A DNA stretch of 64,000 nt from positions 17,049-81,048 of the forward strand of contig NZ_LIWB01000026.1 of assembly GCF_001905725.1 (NCBI RefSeq), given 5' to 3'. The stretch is from Streptomyces sp. CB02400 (lineage in GTDB: Bacteria > Actinomycetota > Actinomycetes > Streptomycetales > Streptomycetaceae). Both the position numbers and the translations under genes were made by a program. Position 1 is the stretch's first letter, and the number at the start of each line of letters is the position of its first letter. Below the pieces are notes generated by a model. It worked only from the letters and a program-made list of their open reading frames with translations. It was not told the origin of the DNA and made no database searches. Positions 8,953 to 17,795 of the stretch are shown piece after piece.

Positions 8953-9027
8953 ACATTGCCGCCTCGTCACCCGCCGCACCCAAGCGAAACGGCGAGGTCA
9001 GCGGGGCAGGGCCTTGGTGGGGCGCTT

Positions 9028-9747
9028 TTACTGGAGGACGATGTCGCGGCCCGGGCCGCCTTCGACGGTGTCCTTCCCAGGGCCGCCGAGGACGATGTCG
9101 CGGCCGTCTCCGCCCATGGCGTGGTCGTCGCCCGGGCCGGCGTACAGGATGTCCGCACCGTCGTATGCCTCGATCATGTCGTCGCCCCGGCCGCCCCACA
9201 GCCGCTGGCCGCTGTCGTCTCCCATCAGGTGGTCCCTGCCGTCGCCGCCGTCCAGTACTGCACGCCCCATGACCATGTCATCGCCGGCGTCGCCGCGCAC
9301 CGTGTGTGCGGTGTGGGCGTGCAGTGTGTCGTCGCCGTGGCCGCCGCGAACGGTGGCGACCGCGGGGTCGCTGGTGACGATCGTGTCGTCGCGGTCCTCG
9401 AGGAAAATGTCGATCCTGTCCGGCCGGGGGCTGTTGGTGGGCAGTTCGCAGACGACGAAGGTGTTGTCCCCGGGCTCGAGATACGCGCAGTGGTGGCCGG
9501 GTTCGAGCGGGGCTGCGTCGCGGAAGCCGATCCGCCGGACCCCGGCGCCGCGGTCCATGGGGATCACGTGGAGGTCGTTGGCCTGTCCCGCGGCGGCGGT
9601 GAAGACGATCGACTGGCTCGCCCAGTCAGCGCCGACGCGGGCCTTCGCCCCGGTGGCGGCGGGGGCGGCGGCTGCCGGGGCCGCGGCGAGACCGGTGGCG
9701 AGCAGGGTCGTGGCGACCGCGCGGGCGGTGACTCCGTGTCGGTTCAT
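9028..9747 (-). CDS. Secreted RTX-repeat (haemolysin-type calcium-binding) protein
   Basis: A 239-aa protein. Residues 1-30 form a Sec signal peptide ending in an Ala-rich cleavage region. A domain of about 90 residues follows (KARVGADWASQSIVFTAAAG, IGFRDAAPLEPGHHCAYLEP). From about residue 130, glycine/aspartate nonapeptides of the RTX type repeat (GGHGDDTLHA, GDAGDDMVMG, GGDGRDHLMG, GGRGDDMIEA, GGDGRDIVLG, GGPGKDTVEG). Such repeats bind calcium and form a parallel beta-roll outside the cell. It has no catalytic domain. A close paralogue lies at 31683-32459, and similarity extends into the ribosome-site region (CGAGATGAGG before the ATG). Confidence 0.88.
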   Translation of the reverse strand: MNRHGVTARAVATTLLATGLAAAPAAAAPAATGAKARVGADWASQSIVFTAAAGQANDLHVIPMDRGAGVRRIGFRDAAPLEPGHHCAYLEPGDNTFVVCELPTNSPRPDRIDIFLEDRDDTIVTSDPAVATVRGGHGDDTLHAHTAHTVRGDAGDDMVMGRAVLDGGDGRDHLMGDDSGQRLWGGRGDDMIEAYDGADILYAGPGDDHAMGGDGRDIVLGGPGKDTVEGGPGRDIVLQ

Positions 9748-9928
9748 GGGTCCTCATCTCGATAGGCGACCGGTGGGTCGGCCTGCTGGCGGAGTAGTTG
9801 CCGAGAGCCTGGATGCGGTCGTGACGGCAGCGTCCTCGTGGCCGCCTCTCCCGAACAGGGGCGGCTGGTGGAGTGTTCTGGGCGAGCCACCGCGCCGCGG
9901 CCGGCGCGCCCTGGTTCACCGGACGTCC

Positions 9929-10369
9929 TCACGGTGGCGGCGTGCGGCCCCACTCGTCGGCCGCCACCACGAGACAGGCCGCGACCAGAACGACGTTCTT
10001 GATGATGTACTGGCCCTCCAGGGTCGGGACCGGCGCGCCCCCCTGCCACATCTCCCCGGGCAGCAGCAGGAGCGCCAAGAAGACACCGACCATGTGGGCG
10101 AAGAACCCCACCAGGGCCACGCGGAGCAGCACTCCCGTGATGAGGCCGAGGCCAATGGCCGTCTCGGACGCCGCCAGAACCGGTAACACCACGTCCGGCG
10201 GCAGCAGGCCGAAGGTGAGCTGCGTCGCGGCCCGGACGGCGACCCCCTCGGCGGGGCTTGCCGCGGGGAAGAACTTGAGAACGCCGAACCAGAGGAACAC
10301 CATGCCCACGCAGACCCTGAGCAGCCCCGGGCCGCGCCGCTGGACCCGCCCGGCCAGGGACCGGGCCAT
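9929..10369 (-). CDS. DoxX family membrane protein
   Basis: A 146-aa protein from the ATG at 10369 (MARSLAGRVQRRGPGLLRV); a start further out at 10537 would add about 56 residues of low-complexity sequence and is less likely. Four hydrophobic helices and the motifs MVFLWFGVLKFFP, LAASETAIGLGLI and LLLLPGEMWQGGAP are typical of DoxX/DoxD proteins, inner-membrane proteins linked to thiol or respiratory electron chemistry in some bacteria. It lies between the RTX gene and the LPMO gene on the same strand. A role in supplying electrons or redox balance for the secreted LPMO would be speculation. Confidence 0.8.
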   Translation of the reverse strand: MARSLAGRVQRRGPGLLRVCVGMVFLWFGVLKFFPAASPAEGVAVRAATQLTFGLLPPDVVLPVLAASETAIGLGLITGVLLRVALVGFFAHMVGVFLALLLLPGEMWQGGAPVPTLEGQYIIKNVVLVAACLVVAADEWGRTPPP

Positions 10370-10630
10370 CCGGGTGGCTAGCCCGCCGTCCCCGGTTCCC
10401 CCCGGGGCGAGCCCTCGAGGGGGGCACAGGCTTCGCTCGTCAACTCTGTCCACCGCCGTACCCACCCTTTCGCACGTGCTCACACGCGGTCGTCCGAAGG
10501 CTCCCGGCCGCCGGGCGGCCTGGAGATGAGCAGCCACCCGGTGCCTGGAGCGGGCGGCGCACCGTCCGCTTCAAGCACCGGGACACGACAGCCGGTTCAT
10601 GCCGGCCGGGTCTGGTGCTGCGGCACTGCG

Positions 10631-11146
10631 TCAGCGCACGTTCACGTCCACGCAGGCGTAGAAGGCATTGGCGGTGTCGGCGACGTTCCACACGGCCAGC
10701 ACCTTCTGCCTGCCGGTCAGGCTGCCGAAGTTCACCTGGTGGGTGACGGTGGAGCCCGGCCGGGCTCCACCGTCATTGAACTCCGCGATCTTCCGGCCAC
10801 CCACGTAGTACTGCCAGGTGCTGGTGGCGTGCCGTGCCGTCAGCCGCCAGTTGAAGCTGGTCGTCCGGTTGACCGGGGTGACCTGCCAGCCCTTGCTGTC
10901 GTTGTCGAGCTCGGCGAAGGCGGCGTTCCCTCCGCTGCAGCTCATCAGGCCCTTGGGGCCCTCGACGCTCTGCGGCTCATATTTGATGGAACCGCAGGAG
11001 ACCAGACCGGCGGCACACTGAGCCTGCCGGCTGGGAGGCGAGGATATGTAGCCGTGCGCGCTCGCGCTGCCGGCCGGCAGGCTCACGGCCAGGAGCGGGG
11101 CGATCCCCGCGCCGATGACGGCGGCCAGCATCTTCTTGCTCTTCAT
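10631..11146 (-). CDS. Lytic polysaccharide monooxygenase, AA10 (chitin type)
   Basis: A 171-aa secreted copper enzyme. The signal peptide (KSKK, hydrophobic core, SASA) is cut before His31, which becomes the N-terminal His of the copper brace; the second copper ligand is His106 in RLTARHATST. The mature start HGYISSPPSRQAQC and the end VLAVWNVADTANAFYACVDV match small single-domain chitin-active AA10 enzymes. No carbohydrate-binding module is attached. The ATG at 11146 is preceded by ACAGGAGTTGTC. A perfect DasR-type palindrome lies 120 bp upstream, consistent with N-acetylglucosamine control. A 32-bp perfect palindrome lies inside the coding region (10744-10775). Confidence 0.93.
   Translation of the reverse strand: MKSKKMLAAVIGAGIAPLLAVSLPAGSASAHGYISSPPSRQAQCAAGLVSCGSIKYEPQSVEGPKGLMSCSGGNAAFAELDNDSKGWQVTPVNRTTSFNWRLTARHATSTWQYYVGGRKIAEFNDGGARPGSTVTHQVNFGSLTGRQKVLAVWNVADTANAFYACVDVNVR
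10744..10775. repeat. 32-bp perfect palindrome inside the LPMO gene
   Basis: TGACGGTGGAGCCCGG is followed with no spacer by its exact reverse complement. It encodes the part of the LPMO around DGGARPGSTV. The arms are 16 bp each. Confidence 0.85.
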
Positions 11147-11265
11147 GACAACTCCTGTGTGGGGGGTTCGGCCCGACCACCCGAAGGTTAGACGGGCGTG
11201 AGCATGTCAAGCGGCGCCTCCGTGGCCGCGGAGACGACCAGTGACAGCGGCGGAAGCTTACCCCG

Positions 11266-11281
11266 CTTGGTCTAGACCAAA
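11266..11281. promoter_or_regulatory. DasR operator (dre site) upstream of the LPMO
   Basis: TTGGTCTAGACCAA at 11267-11280 is a perfect palindrome with the TGGTCTAGACCA core of the known DasR-responsive element. It lies 120 bp upstream of the LPMO start, just before IS1182 debris begins. A TTGACA-like hexamer on the minus strand (complement 11205-11210) may be part of the promoter. DasR represses chitin and GlcNAc genes and is released by glucosamine-6-phosphate. Confidence 0.85.
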
Positions 11282-11289
11282 CCAGTACC

Positions 11290-12370
11290 CGGACACGGCC
11301 TCTGCATCCGCGGCGCCTGGCGGGTGACCGCCTGGACGATGACGTCGGGGCTGGTCTCATCGCAGGTCTCGGTCTGGTGGTCGCGACAGCCGGTCCAGTC
11401 ACGTTGGCCGGCCGCGGTGATCTTCTGGCTGTAACGGGCCTCGGGATCGTGCGGGGTGACGATCTCCATCGTCGACCACGGCACCCGTGCGGAATCAGCA
11501 TCCGGCCGCCCGGCCGCCGATCTCTTGCCGGTGTTCCTCTGTTCCACCGCCCTGCGGCTGGCCCGGTCGCGGGTCGACTTCGCGTGGCGCCAGCACGGTC
11601 GGCCAGACGCGTCGTGCCAGTACTGTTGGACCCAGACCTGCCGCAGGACCTGCACGGACCTCAACTCCCGCAGCCCGGTCGGGGCATCATCCCGATGGAC
11701 GGCGCGCAGAATGTGCAGCCCGTCTTCACCCACCTGCAGCACCCAGGCGGCCAGCGCCTCCCTGCCCCGGGAGGCCGGTCATGGCGGACCGGCCGGCCAT
11801 AACGGTCCGCCCAGTCCGCGGTGACGAGCGAGGCCAGCCACTTCTCGCCCCGCAGCGCGAGCTCCTCCAAAGCACAGCGTCTCGGCCACCAGCTCAGCCC
11901 GGTTGAGGCGGCGCACCGCTGCCGGCACGTGGGTGGAATCGGCGCGGATCCGTCCCCGCCGCCTGGCCGGCCCTGCTTCCGCGAACCGGTTCACGACCAG
12001 TGCCAACAGCCGGTCCGCGCGGTCGTCTTCGGCCACCCGAGCACGGAATTCACTCAGGACCGTGAAGTCGAATCCGGGATCGTCCAGCCCCAGGCCCAGG
12101 CAGTAATTCCAGTCCAGGCGGCAGCGGACCGCGTCCGCCGCCTGCCGGTCGGTGAGGTTCTCCGCGTCCTGCAGCACCGACACAAGCGCCAGCCGGGCCG
12201 GCGCAAGCCCACGCCGCCCGTTGGCCGGATACCAGTCGGCGAAGTCGGCATCCGTGAACAGGCCGTCCAGCCGATCGCGCACCCACATCGCAGCCGTGCC
12301 ACGAGGATTGCTCGCCCGCGCCATCCGCACCGTCAACGGCGGAATAACCCGCCCCGAACCCGAACCCATT
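11290..12370 (-). pseudogene. IS1182-family transposase, frameshifted and truncated
   Basis: The minus strand carries an IS1182-type transposase N-terminal half: VRDRLDGLFTDADFADWYPA, RRGLAPARLALVSVLQDAEN, DFTVLSEFRARVAEDDRADR and GRIRADSTHVPAAVRRLNRA. Two frame changes (about 11870 and 11760) then lead into LQVGEDGLHILRAVHRDDAP and VPWSTMEIVTPHDPEARYSQ. It stops at about 11300, next to the LPMO promoter; the C-terminal half is absent. Confidence 0.75.
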
Positions 12371-12520
12371 GCCACCGCGGCCACCCCTCCGACCGCCGAA
12401 ACCGCCCCGCTCTTCCCAGCGCGGCACCACCGGGGCATCGACACAGCCAGGGTTCGCAGGCTTCACCCAACCGAGTGAAGATCACCAACGACATCCATTC
12501 CGTGAAGCGATGACTGATCG

Positions 12521-12748
12521 TCACCCAGCAGATGCCTTCGAGGCGGCCCAGGTGCCTGCCACTCCTCCCAGGGCCGGCCCGGCCCATATCGCGATCGCGA
12601 CGGGGACGGGAAGAGAGAGGTCCCAGATGATCACGGCGGTGATCAGCATGCCCAGCCATAGCATGTGCAACATCGCAGCAGCTGTCACTTTGCGCCGGGT
12701 ACTCCACTTACGCGTTGCCGACAACGCTCGCGTACGTTCCCTCCGCAT
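12521..12748 (-). CDS. Possible small two-helix membrane protein
   Basis: A 75-aa reading from an ATG at 12748. An Arg-rich start (MRRERTRALSATRKWSTRRK) is followed by two hydrophobic segments, MLHMLWLGMLITAVIIWDL and VPVAIAIWAGPALGGVAGTW. The charge pattern fits a real small membrane protein. No family is recognised and no clear ribosome site is seen. The sequence upstream of the ATG in this frame is low-complexity and unlike the rest. Confidence 0.4.
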   Translation of the reverse strand: MRRERTRALSATRKWSTRRKVTAAAMLHMLWLGMLITAVIIWDLSLPVPVAIAIWAGPALGGVAGTWAASKASAG

Positions 12749-13040
12749 CCGTCTGCGCTCCGCCACGCATCCTGGCGCTCGCGCGACGTCCACGACCAGA
12801 CACTGGATCTTCGCGATGCTCGGCCAGGCTCTTACGTGAGGAGGGCTCGCTTGCGGAGGAGCGTGGAGCCTGCGCGGCCGAACCAGCAACACACTGGGCC
12901 GGTGCTTCCGCGCCCGCGCCACGGGATTCCCATTCCGTACCGCTCGACTTCCTGATGCCCACGTCATGCACGCAAGGATCCCGTGCCCGCCTCTGCGCTG
13001 TCTGGCCTCTTCCTGATCGTTTCAGAATGAGGGCGGACGG

Positions 13041-13415
13041 TTATTCGTCGTCGAGCCGGTGAAGGACCTGCGCGAAGTCACCGCAATCGAGCAGGCCGGT
13101 CAGTACCTGCGTGATGTTGTCGATGCCGGGGTCTCGAACGATGAGGCCGTCGGAGCACCAGAAGCAGCGGCCGTCCAGGTCCTCGCCGGTTCGGGAGCCC
13201 TTCTCCATGAGGCGTTCGACCTCGGCGAGGGTGAACACGGTCGCGCTCCAGCGTGACCCGTCCGCCGTCAGCCGGACCTCGACGTCGATGTTGCAGACGG
13301 CGTCCAGAGGCTCGCCTGCGCTGGGCAGGAACGACGCCTGGAACCGATCTGCTCGGACGCGATACCAGGGCCCGTCCCATCCCTGCTCAGCGGCTTCGGT
13401 CCCGGTGTTGGTCAT
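13041..13415 (-). CDS. Conserved hypothetical protein
   Basis: A 124-aa soluble protein with balanced composition: WDGPWYRVRADRFQASFLPS, CNIDVEVRLTADGSRWSATV, FTLAEVERLMEKGSRTGEDL, and a Cys pair (RCFWCSDGLIV) before DPGIDNITQVLTGLLDCGDF. It has no signal or membrane segment. I recognise no domain. It stands alone and upstream is an IS5 fragment. The frame is intact and codon use is typical of the window, so it is probably a real gene. Confidence 0.65.
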   Translation of the reverse strand: MTNTGTEAAEQGWDGPWYRVRADRFQASFLPSAGEPLDAVCNIDVEVRLTADGSRWSATVFTLAEVERLMEKGSRTGEDLDGRCFWCSDGLIVRDPGIDNITQVLTGLLDCGDFAQVLHRLDDE

Positions 13416-13599
13416 GCGGGGAGTATGTCGAGCCAGCCCGGAGGGCTCAACCGGGTTCTACGGCGGTCTTCAGCGTCGTGACCACGAACCTTGTCCCCGA
13501 CGAACTGTAGGACCGGATAGCCCCGCTGCTGCCAGCACGGTCCGCGCGACGGCATCGCCACCCTGGGCGGCTCCCGGTGCCGGACCGGGTCGCACCGCC

Positions 13600-13836
13600 G
13601 GCATCATCTACGTCCTGCGCAAGGGCGTGGCCTGGCGTGACGTACCAAGCGCGGTCGTGGGTTGCTCCGGGGCGACGGCCTGGCGCCGGCTGAGGGACTG
13701 GACCGAGGTGGGCGTCTGGCCCCGTCTGCACGCCGCGCTGCTGACTGAATTGCGCCGAGCGGACCTGCTGGACCTGGACGACTGCGCCGTGGACGGCTCG
13801 CACGTCCGGGCCCTCAAAGACATCTCAGGGGGTTAA
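13600..13836 (+). pseudogene. IS5-family transposase N-terminal fragment
   Basis: The plus strand encodes GIIYVLRKGVAWRDVPSAVV, ATAWRRLRDWTEVGVWPRLH and LLDLDDCAVDGSHVRALK, the DUF4096-type N-terminal part plus the first catalytic Asp (AVDGSHVRA) of an IS5 transposase. It ends in a stop at 13836; the rest of the catalytic core is missing. Confidence 0.7.
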
Positions 13837-13957
13837 GAAGTCAAGCGGCCCCTCGGCGGAGTCGGCTTGTGCGCCATGGGCGGGGAGAGGACGAGACGTG
13901 CGTTCGTCACCAGCGAAGACACGCGTGAGGTACGGCTGCTGCTGCCACGGTGTGCTC

Positions 13958-14485
13958 ATGAATACGACACCGGACGGACGGCCAATTCCTCCCGCGCATG
14001 CTGACGAGCGGGCCATGCTGGAAGCATGGCTGGGATTTCACCGTGCGACTCTCGCCCTGAAGTGTTCGGGCCTCAGAGATGACCAATTACGACTTGCTGT
14101 GGCGTCACCCTCGTCGATGACGCTGCTGGGACTCGTGCAGCACATGGCTGAGGTGGAACGCAACTGGTTCCAGCGTGTGTTCGCAGATCAGAACGTGCCG
14201 CCGGTCTTCGGGGAGAGCAACCTCGATGGCTTTTCCCTTCAACCTGAACGAGGGCTCGACGAGGCGGTGGCCGCGTGGGAAGCGGAGGTCTCTCGCGGTC
14301 GTGAGCTGATCGCTGACGCATCGTTGGACGACTCCGGCCGCCTGTCCGAACAGGAAGCGGGGCACGTCGGCGATCAGGAAGTCTCCCTGCGCTGGATCAT
14401 GGTGCACATGATCGAGGAATACGCACGTCACAACGGCCATGCCGACCTCATCCGCGAGCAGATCGACGGATCTACTGGCGCATGA
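13958..14485 (+). CDS. DinB family protein (DUF664)
   Basis: A 175-aa four-helix-bundle protein from the ATG at 13958 (MNTTPDGRPIPPAHADERAM). DinB-type metal ligands are visible as the His in LGLVQHMAEVERNWFQRVF and the two His in EEYARHNGHADLIREQIDG. RWIMVHMIEEYARHNGHADL is the most conserved block. Members are mycothiol- or bacillithiol-linked transferase-like proteins of uncertain substrate. A longer reading starting at 13898 adds an unlikely Cys-rich stretch. It is intact and stands alone. Confidence 0.85.
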   Translation: MNTTPDGRPIPPAHADERAMLEAWLGFHRATLALKCSGLRDDQLRLAVASPSSMTLLGLVQHMAEVERNWFQRVFADQNVPPVFGESNLDGFSLQPERGLDEAVAAWEAEVSRGRELIADASLDDSGRLSEQEAGHVGDQEVSLRWIMVHMIEEYARHNGHADLIREQIDGSTGA

Positions 14486-14709
14486 GGTGTGCTCGCACGG
14501 TCGGAAGGCGACCAGGAACCTCTGGTCGACTCCAGGTCACGCGGCAGCTTGAAGGACCGGTGTGAAAGCGCGTTGTTCGTCGAAATGCTGCCGCGTCTGA
14601 AGACAGTGGTGGAGCCGGACAGCTCTACCACTGCCTCCAACACGGGACCCACTTCGACGAAGCCGTCGCGTTCCCCACAGCCACCGCAGCTCACGCGGCA
14701 TGAGTGCCG

Positions 14710-15174
14710 TCAGCCGCCGATCGCTCGCGACCAACGCTCTTGGATGACGGACAACTTCCGCTCGAACTCGGCATCCCACATCCGGTTGGTGAAGGCCCCG
14801 GGAATCGTGAGCGAACGCCCACGGCCCCGTACGGCCCGCAGGTCCCACCAGGACCCACTACGCGTGAGGTGCTGTCGCTTCTCGATTCGGGTGATCTCGC
14901 TCCAGGGAACCGAGCGCCGGCTCACGAAGGTGCGGAACTCCATGCCATCCGCAGTCAGGCGCGTCCGACCGTATCCACGGTTGATCATGTAGAAAACCGA
15001 GGTCAACCACACGACACCGAAGCCACCAACCCACCACCATCGGTCTGATGTCAACTCGGCCAGGCCGACCGCTACCGCCCCACCGGCAAAGACCAGCGTC
15101 AGGAAACCGGTCCACCACCAGTTTCTCCTCTGCTCAGCCTCGCTGAGACCGATCCACACATCGGGCATGTCCAT
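14710..15174 (-). CDS. PH-domain (bPH_6-like) membrane protein
   Basis: A 154-aa protein from the ATG at 15174 (MDMPDVWIGLSEAEQRRNWW). Two hydrophobic helices (TGFLTLVFAGGAVAVGLAEL; VGGFGVVWLTSVFYMI) precede a cytosolic domain resembling a bacterial pleckstrin-homology domain (RTRLTADGMEFRTFVSRRSV, PWSEITRIEKRQ, RSLTIPGAFTNRMWDAEFER). Function unknown. The longer upstream reading lacks plausible coding character. It runs convergently with the DinB gene. Confidence 0.75.
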   Translation of the reverse strand: MDMPDVWIGLSEAEQRRNWWWTGFLTLVFAGGAVAVGLAELTSDRWWWVGGFGVVWLTSVFYMINRGYGRTRLTADGMEFRTFVSRRSVPWSEITRIEKRQHLTRSGSWWDLRAVRGRGRSLTIPGAFTNRMWDAEFERKLSVIQERWSRAIGG

Positions 15175-15371
15175 GATGCTACCGACACACACTCGAACAA
15201 CGAGCCCACCAACTTGACGAGTTAAACGCCTGAGGTGTCTCGTAAATCCGCAGGTGCATGACGTCCAGTTCCTCTCGTGTACTCGGTAAGGAGGGACCAC
15301 CGTGACCGACCTGGCCTCCGTCGAACAGGGCCGGGGCGGCACGGAGTGTCCGGCACGCCGGTGAGGGTGGG

Positions 15372-15566
15372 TCAGAACTCCAAGTGGATCGTGATCGGGC
15401 GCCGGGGATCACCGGCGTGGGGGTGGACGGTGAGGCGGTGCGCGGCGAGGTGGGCTGCCCCGCCCTGGATCGGCAGGTGGCAGTCCCGGCAGCCGTGCCA
15501 CCACTCATCCCTGGCCGGGAGTTCGGCCGGGGCGAGCGGGTGCGGGCCGTCGGCGGCGCGGCTCAC
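15372..15566 (-). CDS. Small protein with a CRDCH motif
   Basis: A 64-aa protein from a GTG at 15566 that overlaps the TGA of the kinase-like gene (GTGA), so the two were translationally coupled. The central part (DEWWHGCRDCHLPIQGGAAH) has a CxxC-His arrangement suggesting a small metal site; the end is a beta-rich HPHAGDPRRPITIHLEF. No family is recognised. Coupling to the broken kinase suggests a shared process. Confidence 0.55.
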   Translation of the reverse strand: MSRAADGPHPLAPAELPARDEWWHGCRDCHLPIQGGAAHLAAHRLTVHPHAGDPRRPITIHLEF

Positions 15567-16228
15567 GCGTCCGCGTACTGCGCTTCCAGGTCCGCGCGAC
15601 CCTCTGGGGCGGCGTCCTGGTCGACATCGTCGCCGTGGACGGTGCAGACGATGTTCGGGTCGTCGTCCATGGCGCCGGTCAGCGCCTTGTGCAGGTCGGT
15701 GACCGAGTAGGCAGGCGCCCACGACTACCCGGTGCACTCCGGGGCGACGGGGCAGGGCAGCGCCACGTCAAAGCCGAAGTCGCCCTCGCCGTCGACGTTG
15801 TCACGGAATGCCAAGGTGAGGGATTGCTGTCCGAGCCGGACCTCCGCGACGCGGTCCCGGCCGGTCACCAGGTCCGAGCCCGGCCGCCACCGCCACAGCG
15901 GCAGGATCTCCGGGCCGAAGAAGCGGCGGACCAGCAGTAGATCACCCAGACCGAGGAATGGCTCCAGGCGGTACAGGGCGTCGGCAAAGACGATGGTGTT
16001 GAAGCCTTCGGCGGCCAGCCGCTGGTGCGAGTGGACCATGGCCTGGTGCTGGGCGCGGACGATGTCCTCGGGCACGTGCCGGTTGTCCGGCCGCGGGCCC
16101 TGCTGCTCCAGGCACACATCCAGCGGCGTGGCGACGATGACCGCGACGGTGGGCATGCCGTGCCGCTTGGCGACCATCACCAGCTCCACCCGCACGGACT
16201 GCTCACAATTGGTGGCGTTCCCTGTCAA
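15563..16228 (-). pseudogene. P-loop kinase-like gene, 5' truncated, with an internal TAG
   Basis: The frame encodes the C-terminal part of a polynucleotide-kinase-like P-loop protein: AKRHGMPTVAVIVATPLDVC, PEDIVRAQHQAMVHSHQRLA, EGFNTIVFADALYRLEPFLG, LLLVRRFFGPEILPLWRWRP and FRDNVDGEGDFGFDVALPCP. At 15725-15727 an in-frame TAG follows PECTG; the same frame then continues sensibly (AYSVTDLHKALTGAMDDDPN, IVCTVHGDDVDQDAAPEGRA) to a TGA at 15563. The Walker A N-terminus is missing, lost at the junction with IS debris near 16230. Either the TAG is a nonsense mutation or two reading units remain. Confidence 0.65.
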
Positions 16229-16311
16229 GTTCTACTGTTCGCATCGAGCGAATCCCAGCGGGGCCGTGAACGCGGTTGTCCCACTGAGCTGTTTCCAACC
16301 TCAGTTTGAGC

Positions 16312-16493
16312 AGGTCAGATGCAGAGTGAGGACGGCCTGAACCAGGCTGGTGATGCGAGTCGTGGAACATCGCAGCTTGCGCAGGAGCCGCCAGGTCTTG
16401 AGGGTGGCCATGGCCTGCTCGACGAGCGTAAGGATCCTTGCATGCGAGCGGTTGACAGCCGGCAGGTCGGCAACGACAACGACGAAAGGCGGA
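16312..16493 (-). pseudogene. IS5-type transposase C-terminal fragment
   Basis: About 60 residues of a transposase tail: NRSHARILTLVEQAMATLKT, WRLLRKLRCSTTRITSLVQA, VLTLHLTCSN. It abuts the 3' end of the methyltransferase gene and lies at the truncation point of the kinase-like gene, so this element probably caused that truncation. Confidence 0.7.
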
Positions 16494-17300
16494 TCAGCGC
16501 GCCGGCTCAGACGTACCTCGCGCCTGGTCGCGGCTGGCGACCACCAGGTATCCATCGCTCTCGGGGTCGAAGGTGGTGGACTGCACCGTGAGCCCGACGC
16601 TCCGCAACTGCGCCACGAGGTCCTCGTACCGGTAGGGCCAGATGGACAACCGCTCCGAGCAGGCTCGCACTGCCCCATCCGGCTCGATCCGGGCGACCAC
16701 GATCTCGAGGAAGTGTTCCTGCTCCCAGCGCTGCCCGATCTGCCAGTAGTAGCTGACGACCGCATCGCGGTCGTTGCGGCGGATGAGTCGATCGCGGACG
16801 TCTACCCGTGAGCCGGCGGAGCGCACGAGCTCCCAGTTGCGTGAGTGGAGCACAAGGCGTCCGCCCGGATTCAGCAGCCGCGACATCGCTTCCAGTGCGG
16901 TCAGGCGCCCGGCTGCGCCCTTGGCGTGCCCGAGCGAGTTGCCGACGCAGAACACCAGATCGAACGTGGAGTCCTCCAGGTGGTCGGGCAGCTCGTCCCA
17001 ACTCGCGCGGAGGGCTCGAAGCGAGACACCCTGCTCGTCGGCGGCCTTCTCGGTCCGGCGAACCATCCCATTGCTGGCGTCTGCGGCGACCACGTCAAGG
17101 CCAAGACTCGCGAGACCGACGGCGAGCTGGCCGGTTCCACACGCGCAGTCGAGGACGCGCGCGTTGGGCGGCAGAGAGCCCACGACATCGCTGTAGTAAA
17201 CCGCGGCTGCCTTGGCGGGGGTCAACCTGTCGTCCCCGATCAGCCACTCGTATACGTCGGAAAGCGCCCCATAACCAGCCACCGCGATAACCTCCATCAC
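16494..17300 (-). CDS. Class I SAM-dependent methyltransferase
   Basis: A 268-aa protein with a Rossmann-type methyltransferase core. Motif I is VLDCACGTGQLAVGLASLGL (residues about 49-68), followed by the acidic residue after strand 2 (VVAADASNGMV), the motif FDLVFCVGNSLGHA and LLNPGGRLVLHSRNWEL. The C-terminal part is a mixed fold ending in SDGYLVVASRDQARG. Substrate unknown. It is intact; the start could be either of the two adjacent ATGs at 17300 and 17297. IS5 debris lies directly downstream. Confidence 0.88.
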   Translation of the reverse strand: MMEVIAVAGYGALSDVYEWLIGDDRLTPAKAAAVYYSDVVGSLPPNARVLDCACGTGQLAVGLASLGLDVVAADASNGMVRRTEKAADEQGVSLRALRASWDELPDHLEDSTFDLVFCVGNSLGHAKGAAGRLTALEAMSRLLNPGGRLVLHSRNWELVRSAGSRVDVRDRLIRRNDRDAVVSYYWQIGQRWEQEHFLEIVVARIEPDGAVRACSERLSIWPYRYEDLVAQLRSVGLTVQSTTFDPESDGYLVVASRDQARGTSEPAR

Positions 17301-17795
17301 TCGACGACACGCGGGCTAGACCGCGCCTGCGATTCGGACCTTGTGCCTCGCACTGTGCCGGGCCGCGTCAGCGAAGCATTGAGCAGGACCCAACCACTTC
17401 CGGCCGCTGAGACTCCACCGGATTTCGTGGGAAACCGCGACACGCCTCACCGACGCAGACCCCCACTCCACCGGCGCCCCATCGGCCACGATGGGGACCG
17501 CGGCCGGCAAGCGTGCGTTCACTGCGGAGCGCTTTAGGCACAGCCATCCAAACTGATTGCCGAAACGCCGCGTCCGGATGAAGGACCGCCAGCGACCGCC
17601 TCTACTGCCAAGCAGTTCGGAGAATAAGGATGCCTTGCCGTCGGTGCGGGCGGAAGCGCGCGGGTTCCCAGAATCCTGAGCGCTGGTAAGCCGGAACCTG
17701 CATGTCAGCTGACGACTGTGGTGGTCCCGCGCGCGGGTTCGTTGCGGTTGGCGGGGTCTGGCTTCCCGAGCGTTCGCCGTGGCGAATTCAACTGG
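17301..17795. other. Gene-free interval
   Basis: About 495 bp between the methyltransferase start and the zinc-ribbon gene end. I see no convincing coding frame, transposase block or operator here; short readings are low-complexity. It should contain the methyltransferase promoter. Confidence 0.5.

Noticed and set aside
8270..10186. A 638-codon plus-strand frame across IS1380 debris, the RTX gene and the DoxX gene
   Set aside because: The translation is low-complexity, Arg/Pro/Ser-rich, and runs antisense to three supported features.
11779..12444. An intact protein-coding gene upstream of the LPMO
   Set aside because: It is the N-terminal part of an IS1182-type transposase whose sense continues in other frames; no intact gene exists here.
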